NCBI GenBank assembly: GCA_021731215.1
Contig: JAKFXU010000026.1
Location: 1-5,096, forward strand
Direction: 5' to 3'
DNA from: Rhodoferax sp.
Lineage (GTDB): Bacteria > Pseudomonadota > Gammaproteobacteria > Burkholderiales > Burkholderiaceae_C
DNA length: 5,096 nt
Shown here: piece after piece, positions 1 through 4,462 of the stretch
How the letters are laid out: every line of letters begins with the position of its first letter
How positions within the stretch are numbered: position 1 is the first letter of the stretch
Translations under genes and position numbers: made by a program
The notes under the pieces: model-generated
What the model saw: the letters and a program-made list of their open reading frames with translations, nothing else
Told to the model about the DNA's origin: nothing
Database searches by the model: none

Positions 1-749
1 CGGCCATGCTGCGTGCCAGCGCCGGGCATTTTCCGGGCGTCGGTGTGCTGGTCGGCGCTTTGGTGGCGGCCTTCACGGCGCTGTTGCTGGCGGCGCTGCC
101 TAGTGGTGGTTTTGCGCCCTTGGTGGCGGCGGTGTGGGGCACGGCGTTCGGGGTCTGGCTCACCGGCGCCTTCCATGAAGACGGGCTGGCCGATGTCGCC
201 GACGGCCTGGGCGGAAGCCCGGAGCGCGAGCGCGCCCTGCTCATCATGAAGGACTCGCGCGTCGGCGCTTTTGGCGCCATCGCGCTGGTGCTGGCGCTGC
301 TGGCCAAAGTGTCCCTGCTGGCGCTGTTGGGTTCGGTCAGCAGTGCGCTGCTGTGCACTGCCTTGTTTTTGGCACATGTGGTGTCGCGCACCTGGCCGCT
401 GCTCTTGATCCGTCTCATGCCGCATGTGGGCGATGCCGCCGGCTCCAAGTCCAAGCCGCTGGCGGACCAGATCAGTGGCGCCAATGTCTTGCTTGCCCTG
501 ATGTGGTGTTTGATGGCGCTGGCCCTGGTGGTGTATGCGCAATCAGCGCTTGATGGGGTCGCCATCGGGAAAGACCCAATGGCACTGCTGCAGGCACTGC
601 TCACGGCGCTGGCTGCCTCGGGCGTGGCGTTCTTGATGATGTGGCGCTGGTTCTGGAAACGGCTGCAGGGCTTTACCGGCGACTGCCTGGGCACCACCCA
701 GCAGGCCTGTGAGCTGGCGTTTTACCTGGGTCTGGCCGTCTCTTGGTGA
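1..749 (+). CDS. cobS: Adenosylcobinamide-GDP ribazoletransferase (cobalamin synthase), 5' truncated
   Basis: Inner-membrane enzyme that joins adenosylcobinamide-GDP to alpha-ribazole or its 5'-phosphate, the nucleotide-loop step of cobalamin synthesis. The frame is open to the left edge and only the last ~248 codons are visible. The ATG at position 6 is probably an internal Met, since family members usually carry ~30 or more residues before this point; I infer that the true start lies upstream. Numbering from that Met, the acidic family motif FHEDGLADVADGLGG is at residues 56-70, followed by MKDSRVGAFGA at 81-91. The C-terminal signature GFTGDCLGTTQQ is at 222-233. Hydrophobic stretches near residues 10-55, 91-125, 161-180 and 193-212 fit a polytopic membrane protein. 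cobC follows on the same strand after 155 nt, the usual cob gene neighbourhood. Motifs make the identification firm; only the start is unknown. Confidence 0.95.
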   Translation, partial: AMLRASAGHFPGVGVLVGALVAAFTALLLAALPSGGFAPLVAAVWGTAFGVWLTGAFHEDGLADVADGLGGSPERERALLIMKDSRVGAFGAIALVLALLAKVSLLALLGSVSSALLCTALFLAHVVSRTWPLLLIRLMPHVGDAAGSKSKPLADQISGANVLLALMWCLMALALVVYAQSALDGVAIGKDPMALLQALLTALAASGVAFLMMWRWFWKRLQGFTGDCLGTTQQACELAFYLGLAVSW

Positions 750-812
750 GACCGGGCCGGTGTTGCTTGGCCCCAAAGCCTGATGGCGCAGCGTTCATCT
801 AAAACCAACGCC

Positions 813-904
813 GGTTTGAAACCTCCCCCTTCAGGGGGATAAAATTCGTTTGGGAGAGGGGTAATCTCTTCCAAATTCGTCCCTTAAGGGGCGTGGATTG
901 AAAC
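813..904 (+). repeat. Three-hairpin intergenic block between cobS and cobC
   Basis: This block holds three consecutive inverted repeats. The first is CCCCC/GGGGG (825-829 with 834-838, plus the outer pair 824/839). The second has a 10-bp stem with one G-T pair (849-858 with 866-875) around a 7-nt loop. The third is a 6-bp stem (878-883 with 888-893) with a TTAA loop. The second stem is flanked by direct copies of AAATTCGT at 842-849 and 873-880. The whole block is bounded by GGTTTGAAAC (813-822) and GGATTGAAAC (895-904), which match at 9 of 10 bases. These are direct sequence observations. It may be a REP- or MITE-like repeat, or an RNA structure in the cobC leader. One copy alone cannot decide. 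Confidence 0.45.
879..904 (+). other. Solitary CRISPR type I-C repeat-like sequence abutting the cobC start
   Basis: The last 17 bases, GGGGCGTGGATTGAAAC (888-904), agree with the conserved 3' part of type I-C repeats, including the GTGGATTGAAAC tail and the ATTGAAAC segment that becomes the crRNA 5' handle. The start, GTCCCTTAAGGG, resembles the repeat stem but is a few bases short of the usual ~32 nt. No second copy lies at a spacer-sized distance downstream and no cas gene is visible, so this is not an array. It could be a relic, a coincidence, or a reused regulatory element. Confidence 0.4.
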
Positions 905-1450
905 ATGAAGCTATGGCTGGCGCGCCATGCGCAACCCCTGATCGCGCCCGGCACTTGCTACGGCGCCACCGATGTCGCGGCCGATGCGCAGGCAACGCTG
1001 CAAGCCGCCCAGGCCCTGGCGCAAGTGTTGCCGCCAGGTGTTTTGCTGGTCTCCTCACCGCTGCAAAGATGTGAACGCCTGGTCCACTGTTTACAGGGGC
1101 TGCGGCCCGATTTGGCGGGAACAACCGACGCGCGACTGCGGGAGATGGACTTTGGCTGTTGGGAAGGCCAACGCTGGGACGCCATCCCGCCCGACGCCTT
1201 TGACCGTTGGACCGCTGACTTTGACGCGCATCGCTTTGGCGGGCGTGACAGCGTGTCGGAGTTGATGCAGCGGGTGGCCGCGGTCTGGGACGAGACGCAA
1301 GCGCGCGGGCTTGAAACGGTCTGGGTCACCCATGCCGGTGTGATTCGCGCGGCAAGCCTGCTGGCGCAGGGCGTGCGCCAGGTGGCGCAGGCATCGCAGT
1401 GGCCACCCGATGCGCCGGCCTTTGGCCGTTTCTGGGCGTTGCAGGGTTGA
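905..1450 (+). CDS. cobC: Alpha-ribazole phosphatase, histidine phosphatase superfamily
   Basis: Cytoplasmic phosphatase expected to dephosphorylate alpha-ribazole 5'-phosphate (or adenosylcobalamin 5'-phosphate) late in cobalamin assembly. The 181-residue product opens with the phosphohistidine motif ARHAQ (R7, H8). It continues with SSPLQRC (R55), LREMDFGCWEG (E80, the likely acid) and VTHAGVIR (H143, the second catalytic His). All four expected catalytic positions are therefore present. The start at 905 puts the RHA motif at its normal distance from the N-terminus. The best ribosome-binding match, AAGGGG at 886-891, is 13 nt away, rather far, and its G run lies inside a small hairpin stem. 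The gene follows cobS on the same strand, which favours CobC over other broad-specificity histidine phosphatases of the same fold. Its TGA overlaps a TTG that could begin a small ORF. Confidence 0.9.
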   Translation: MKLWLARHAQPLIAPGTCYGATDVAADAQATLQAAQALAQVLPPGVLLVSSPLQRCERLVHCLQGLRPDLAGTTDARLREMDFGCWEGQRWDAIPPDAFDRWTADFDAHRFGGRDSVSELMQRVAAVWDETQARGLETVWVTHAGVIRAASLLAQGVRQVAQASQWPPDAPAFGRFWALQG

Positions 1451-1602
1451 TCAAGCCGTCTCTGTCCGGTGCTGCGTTCAGTGGGCCGAAGATCACCTGC
1501 GCCCAAGCCATGGAGATCGCTGCGCTGTGGCAGCCAGTGCTGCACCCGATTGCCTTGCAGGTTAAAAATATTCTGCAACTGGCCGTCGCAACGGGGCTGT
1601 GA
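1447..1602 (+). CDS. Possible 51-codon ORF between cobC and uspA (uncertain)
   Basis: In the gap after cobC, one frame stays open for 51 codons and looks coding-like. Third positions are mostly G or C (my hand count is about three quarters), while the other two frames there look less like protein. A TTG at 1447-1449 overlaps the cobC TGA as TTGA, an arrangement compatible with translational coupling. A GTG at 1399 inside cobC is an alternative start. The product would end QVKNILQLAVATGL and has an amphipathic, protein-like middle. I recognise no family. It could be a small gene, the decayed 3' end of a lost gene, or chance in G+C-rich DNA. No good ribosome-binding site supports it. Confidence 0.25.
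   Translation: MIKPSLSGAAFSGPKITCAQAMEIAALWQPVLHPIALQVKNILQLAVATGL
1555..1578. promoter_or_regulatory. Inverted repeat upstream of uspA
   Basis: TTGCAG (1555-1560) and CTGCAA (1573-1578) are exact reverse complements around a 12-bp A+T-rich centre, in an otherwise G+C-rich region. The dyad lies about 70 bp before the uspA start. Size and symmetry would suit a dimeric regulator, but I do not recognise the site and no binding protein can be named. Confidence 0.3.
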
Positions 1603-1606
1603 GCTC

Positions 1607-1625
1607 TATATTGGAGACCTCTCCA
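1607..1625 (+). promoter_or_regulatory. Possible uspA -10 element with adjoining dyad
   Basis: TATATT (1607-1612) differs from the sigma70 -10 consensus at one base and lies 37 bp before the uspA ATG. The best -35 at proper spacing, GTCGCA at 1585-1590, is poor. Overlapping the last T of the -10 is an exact dyad, TGGAGA-CC-TCTCCA (1612-1625). It sits about where transcription would start, a typical place for a repressor site or a short 5' hairpin. Promoter assignment is tentative. Confidence 0.3.
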
Positions 1626-1648
1626 CATTTGTAGATGAAAGAGATGTC

Positions 1649-2086
1649 ATGTTTAAACATATTCTGATCCCGACGGATGGCTCTGCGATTTCGGCGCTTG
1701 CCGTTGAAAATGGGGTCCGCTTTGCCAAGGAAATCAATGCCAAGATCACCAGCCTGACAGTGACGGCGCCTTTTCACATCATGGCGGTCGAGTCGGTACA
1801 GGTTCTGAATGACTCGGAAAAGTACGACGCCAGTGCCAAAGACCTGGCCACGCGCATCCTCAATGTCGTCAAGGAAACTGCTGACAAAGCCGGTGTCGAG
1901 TGCGAGCTGGTGCACTGCAGCGGAGAACACCCCTACGAGGAAATCGTCAGAACCGCACAAGAACGTGGCTGCGACGTAATCTTCCAGGCCTCGCACGGCC
2001 GACGCGGCATGCGGGCCCTGTTGATGGGCAGTGAAACCACCAAAGTCTTGACCCACTCGAAAATTCCGGTGTTGGTATTCCGCTAA
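1649..2086 (+). CDS. Universal stress protein, single UspA domain
   Basis: Small cytoplasmic protein of the UspA superfamily, thought to bind ATP or AMP and to aid survival under starvation, redox or other stress; the exact role varies between paralogues. The 145-residue product begins MFKHILIPTDGS, the usual first beta strand with the nucleotide-contacting Asp (D10). Near the C-terminus it carries ASHGRRGMRALLMGS (114-128), matching the ATP-binding pattern G-2X-G-9X-G-S/T except that the first Gly is Ala, a common variant. It ends with the standard PVLVFR strand. An in-frame TTG at 1469 would add 60 residues unlike any Usp, so I chose the ATG at 1649, preceded by a purine-rich GAAAGAG about 5 nt upstream. 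Length and motifs fit single-domain family members. It stands apart from the cob genes by 198 nt and probably has its own promoter. Confidence 0.93.
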   Translation: MFKHILIPTDGSAISALAVENGVRFAKEINAKITSLTVTAPFHIMAVESVQVLNDSEKYDASAKDLATRILNVVKETADKAGVECELVHCSGEHPYEEIVRTAQERGCDVIFQASHGRRGMRALLMGSETTKVLTHSKIPVLVFR

Positions 2087-2140
2087 AGCGGCGTCGCTGC
2101 CTTGCCGGCCTGCGCCGTGGCGACCTCTACACTGCGGGCC

Positions 2141-3400
2141 ATGGATTCATTTGACGTTGTCGTTATCGGAGCCGGCGCGGCCGGATTATTTTGTGCCGGC
2201 ATTGCCGGCCAGCGCGGGCTCAAGGTGCTGCTGCTCGACCACAGTGACAAAGTGGCCGAGAAAATCCGGATCTCGGGCGGCGGACGCTGCAACTTCACCA
2301 ACCGGGACACCTCGGCCGCCAATTTTCTGGGCGGCAACCCCAATTTCTGCCGCTCAGCGCTGTCGCGCTACACGCCGCGCGATTTCACCCTGCTGCTGCA
2401 GGGCCACGGCATCGCCTTCCACGAAAAGCACAAGGGCCAGCTTTTTTGTGACCGCTCCGCCGAAGACATCATCAACATGCTGCTGGCCGAGTGTGACCGG
2501 GGCCGGGTCACCCGCTGGCAGCCCTGCAGCGTCAAACATATCAGGTTTACCGCCTCCAGCCCCGCTGCAACGGGCGCAGACAGCTATGAAATCGACAGCT
2601 CAAATGGGCTCATCCGGGCCCGTTCGGTGGTCATTGCAACCGGCGGCTTGTCGATCCCCAAGATCGGCGCCACCGATTTTGGCTACCGCATCGCGCGCCA
2701 GTTCGGGCTGCGCCTGGTCGAACCCCGAGCGGCCCTGGTGCCCCTGACCTTTGATGCCGCCGCCTGGGCGCCCTATGCCCAGTTGGCGGGCCTGTCGCTG
2801 CCGGTCAGCATCGAAACCGGCAGCAAAAAAGAAAAAGTTAGCTTTCTGGAAGACCTGCTGTTCACCCACCGCGGCCTGAGCGGGCCGGCGGTGCTGCAAA
2901 TTTCCAGCTTCTGGCAGGCGGGTAGCCCGATTCGACTCAATCTGGCGCCCCATGCCGATGTGCACCAGGCGCTGGCCCATGCCAAAGCCAGTTCCCGCAA
3001 ACTGATTGCCAATGAGCTGGCCGCGCTGGTGCCAGCGCGCCTGGCCGATGCCTGGGTCGCACAGGGAGCGCTGCTGGGCCACAACTGGCAGCGCCCGGTC
3101 AACGAGGTCCCCGACCGGGCCCTGGCCGCGCTGGCTGAACGCTTCGCACGCTGGGAGCTCAACCCCAGCGGCAGCGAAGGTTACAAAAAAGCCGAGGTCA
3201 CCGCCGGCGGCGTCGACACCCGTGATCTGTCCTCGCAAACCATGGAGTCAAAGCAGCCCGGCCTGTATTTCATTGGCGAGGTGGTGGACGTCACCGGCTG
3301 GCTGGGCGGCTACAACTTCCAGTGGGCCTGGGCCAGCGGCCATGCCTGCGCGCAGGCGCTGGCGGCCAAACTGCTGCGCCACTTGCCCGGCGCGCATTGA
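2141..3400 (+). CDS. HI0933/BaiN-family FAD-dependent oxidoreductase
   Basis: Predicted cytoplasmic flavoprotein of the HI0933-like family (often annotated 'NAD(P)/FAD-dependent oxidoreductase' or 'aminoacetone oxidase family'). Physiological substrates are mostly unknown. The 419-residue protein opens with a Rossmann dinucleotide site, GAGAAG (10-15), with an acidic residue ending the second strand (D33). The family signature [10 protein letters not shown] is at 45-54. [16 protein letters not shown] (166-181) follows, then [13 protein letters not shown] (241-253). The C-terminal FAD segment runs from AGGV (355-358) through [11 protein letters not shown] (374-384) to [13 protein letters not shown] (389-401). 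I chose the ATG at 2141 because the Rossmann strand then begins at residue 4-5; a TTG at 2102 would add an atypical tail. Only a weak GCGGG lies upstream. The gap to uspA is 54 nt with no terminator, so readthrough from uspA is possible. The stop codon overlaps the rpsU promoter. Confidence 0.92.
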   Translation: MDSFDVVVIGAGAAGLFCAGIAGQRGLKVLLLDHSDKVAEKIRISGGGRCNFTNRDTSAANFLGGNPNFCRSALSRYTPRDFTLLLQGHGIAFHEKHKGQLFCDRSAEDIINMLLAECDRGRVTRWQPCSVKHIRFTASSPAATGADSYEIDSSNGLIRARSVVIATGGLSIPKIGATDFGYRIARQFGLRLVEPRAALVPLTFDAAAWAPYAQLAGLSLPVSIETGSKKEKVSFLEDLLFTHRGLSGPAVLQISSFWQAGSPIRLNLAPHADVHQALAHAKASSRKLIANELAALVPARLADAWVAQGALLGHNWQRPVNEVPDRALAALAERFARWELNPSGSEGYKKAEVTAGGVDTRDLSSQTMESKQPGLYFIGEVVDVTGWLGGYNFQWAWASGHACAQALAAKLLRHLPGAH

Positions 3401-3424
3401 ATTTGCTCACAACACCGCTATAAT
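3397..3424 (+). promoter_or_regulatory. Sigma70-type promoter of rpsU
   Basis: A perfect -10 hexamer TATAAT (3419-3424) is preceded, after a 16-bp spacer, by TTGAAT (3397-3402), which matches four of six -35 consensus bases. The -35 contains the TGA stop codon of the upstream flavoprotein gene, so this is a compact junction. Transcription should begin near 3430-3432, giving a leader of about 118 nt. A strong promoter fits the demand for a ribosomal protein. Confidence 0.8.
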
Positions 3425-3431
3425 CCATGGC

Positions 3432-3474
3432 TTTGCTGGCAAACCCCCGCTGCCTGATCAATTTTTTAGCGGGG
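3432..3474 (+). other. Structured 5' leader of rpsU
   Basis: Just after the predicted start point, TTTG/CAAA (3432-3435 with 3440-3443) can form a small hairpin. It is followed by an exact 7-bp stem, CCCCGCT/AGCGGGG (3445-3451 with 3468-3474), around a 16-nt loop that ends in six T residues. The rest of the leader up to 3548 shows only weak pairing. Regulatory hairpins are common in ribosomal-protein leaders, and feedback by S21 is conceivable, but I do not recognise a described motif. Confidence 0.4.
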
Positions 3475-3548
3475 ACCTCGCACGATATTCGTCAAGTGGC
3501 CCGATCTTCCTTTGGCTGAAGTCTGCATATTTTGGACAACATTACGCA

Positions 3549-3761
3549 ATGACAACGATCCGTATCAAAGAGAACGAACCCTTTGACGTGGCACTGCGCC
3601 GCTTCAAGCGCACCATCGAGAAATTGGGCCTTTTGACTGACTTGCGCGCCCGCGAGTTCTACGAAAAACCCACTGCCGAGCGCAAGCGCAAGAAGGCTGC
3701 CGCCGTCAAGCGCAACTACAAGCGCATCCGCGCCATGCAGCTGCCCAAGAAGATGTACTGA
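3549..3761 (+). CDS. rpsU: 30S ribosomal protein S21 (bS21)
   Basis: Small basic protein of the 30S subunit platform, located near the 3' end of 16S rRNA and the mRNA exit, where it influences initiation on natural messages. The 70-residue product starts [18 protein letters not shown], carries the acidic/aromatic segment [18 protein letters not shown] (32-49), and ends in a highly basic tail, [16 protein letters not shown]. Length and sequence are those of betaproteobacterial S21. The frame is open far upstream, but the conserved N-terminus fixes the ATG at 3549. No proper Shine-Dalgarno sequence precedes it: the nearest purine match is GGA at 3534-3536, 12 nt away. It has its own strong promoter and a downstream terminator, so it is probably transcribed largely on its own, with yqeY reached by readthrough or a separate promoter. 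Confidence 0.98.
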   Translation: MTTIRIKENEPFDVALRRFKRTIEKLGLLTDLRAREFYEKPTAERKRKKAAAVKRNYKRIRAMQLPKKMY

Positions 3762-3798
3762 TCCAGTACCTCTTGCAAGGCTCTCAAGGCCTCAGAAT

Positions 3799-3832
3799 AA
3801 GCTCGCCGGGGACGCTCAGGCGGGCTTTTTTT
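3799..3832 (+). terminator. Intrinsic terminator after rpsU
   Basis: AAGCTCGCC (3799-3807) pairs with GGCGGGCTT (3819-3827) as a 9-bp stem with one G-T pair and an 11-nt loop. The T run begins at 3826 and reaches 3832, followed by a second run of seven T at 3838-3844. The 38-nt distance from the rpsU stop is normal. It separates rpsU from yqeY. Confidence 0.88.
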
Positions 3833-3853
3833 ATGTGTTTTTTTGGCGCAAAC

Positions 3854-3966
3854 TAAAATCCTGTTTCGTTGCCAATTCGGTGCGAGACTAGGCGCACCGT
3901 CGCAGACAGTGCTTTAGCACGGCAAGATGGGGCAACAACGTATCGAATCGAATTGGAAACGAAACT
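3854..3966 (+). promoter_or_regulatory. yqeY upstream region: weak -10, two hairpins, short tandem duplications
   Basis: TAAAAT at 3854-3859 is one base from a -10 consensus, but no credible -35 precedes it. Two dyads follow: an exact 7-bp stem CGGTGCG/CGCACCG (3878-3884 with 3893-3899, 8-nt loop) and GTGC-TTTA-GCAC (3909-3920). Just before the ATG lie two back-to-back 5-bp duplications, TCGAA twice (3943-3952) and GAAAC twice (3956-3965). GGAAA at 3955-3959 is the likely ribosome-binding site, 7 nt from the start. Whether the hairpins have a function is unknown. Confidence 0.35.
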
Positions 3967-4413
3967 ATGTCACTCAAAGACCAGATCACTGAAGATATGA
4001 AATCCGCCATGCGCGCCAAGGACAGCGTTCGCCTGGGCACCATCCGCCTGCTGCTGGCGGCCGCCAAGCAGAAAGAAGTCGATGAGCGGGTGCTGCTGGA
4101 CGACATCGCCATGGTGGCCATCGTCGACAAACTGATCAAGCAGCGCAAGGACTCGATCGCCGCCTTCACCCAGGCCGCACGCCTGGACCTGGCCGACAAG
4201 GAAGCGGCGGAAGTGATCGTGCTCGAAGCCTATCTGCCGCAGCGCCTCAGCGCCGACGAAGTGGCTGCCGCCGTGCGCGCCATCGTCACCGATTCAGGCT
4301 TCACAGGCCCGGGCGACATGGGCAAGGCGATGGCGGCGGTGAAATCGCAACTGGCCGGCAAGGCCGATATGGCGCAGGTCTCGGCGGCGGTCAAGGCGGC
4401 GCTGGCCGGGTAG
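3967..4413 (+). CDS. yqeY: GatB/YqeY domain-containing protein
   Basis: Small helical cytoplasmic protein related to the C-terminal tail domain of GatB, the tRNA-binding part of the Asp/Glu-tRNA amidotransferase. The free-standing YqeY is presumed to bind tRNA or nucleic acid, but its cellular function is not established. The 148-residue product starts MSLKDQITEDMKSAMRAKD, followed by LGTIRLLLAAAKQKEVDER (23-41). Typical family segments follow: KQRKDSIAAF (58-67), LEAYLPQRLS (86-95) and DMGKAMAAVK (117-126). It closes with the AGKADM segment (130-135) and VSAAVKAAL. Length matches the family. The ATG at 3967 has GGAAA 7 nt upstream. Its place after rpsU is the common proteobacterial order rpsU-yqeY-dnaG-rpoD, but here the next gene is convergent, so the primase and sigma-factor genes do not follow directly. 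Confidence 0.94.
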   Translation: MSLKDQITEDMKSAMRAKDSVRLGTIRLLLAAAKQKEVDERVLLDDIAMVAIVDKLIKQRKDSIAAFTQAARLDLADKEAAEVIVLEAYLPQRLSADEVAAAVRAIVTDSGFTGPGDMGKAMAAVKSQLAGKADMAQVSAAVKAALAG

Positions 4414-4421
4414 TTCTCACC

Positions 4422-4462
4422 TGCCGCCCTACCCTTTTCATGGAATAGGGCGGCACAGTTTT
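4422..4462. terminator. Terminator shared by yqeY and the convergent gene
   Basis: TGCCGCCCTA (4422-4431) and TAGGGCGGCA (4446-4455) are an exact 10-bp inverted repeat with a 14-nt loop. On the + strand it is followed by TTTT at 4459-4462, giving an acceptable but short U tract 8 nt after the yqeY stop. The run overlaps the reversed stop codon of the minus-strand gene (4461-4463). That gene would read the same stem just after its stop but lacks a good T run, so termination there may be less efficient. Confidence 0.75.

Noticed and set aside
6..8. ATG at position 6 as the start of cobS
   Set aside because: The frame is open to the left edge, and CobS proteins normally have an N-terminal segment before this point.
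754..773. GGGCC/GGCCC dyad just after cobS as a terminator
   Set aside because: Only 5 bp with a 10-nt loop and no T run follows.
750..904. Cobalamin riboswitch before cobC
   Set aside because: No B12-box-like sequence is visible and the gap is shorter than the usual ~200-nt element.
1447..1454. TTGATCAA palindrome as an FNR/ANR site
   Set aside because: An FNR box needs a 4-bp spacer between TTGAT and ATCAA; here the half-sites overlap.
1469..1648. 60-residue N-terminal extension of the universal stress protein from a TTG start
   Set aside because: The extension is Cys/Arg/Pro-rich, unlike any Usp, and the canonical first strand begins at the ATG at 1649.
2090..2117. CGGCG/CGCCG arms between uspA and the flavoprotein gene as a terminator
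   Set aside because: Five-bp arms, a long loop and no T tract; such matches are expected in G+C-rich DNA.
2168..2211. Cluster of GCCGG repeats at the start of the flavoprotein gene
   Set aside because: Explained by Ala/Gly codons of the Rossmann motif in a G+C-rich genome.
2600..3238. Long minus-strand frame opposite the flavoprotein gene
   Set aside because: It overlaps a well-supported gene with family motifs throughout, and the translation has no recognisable features.
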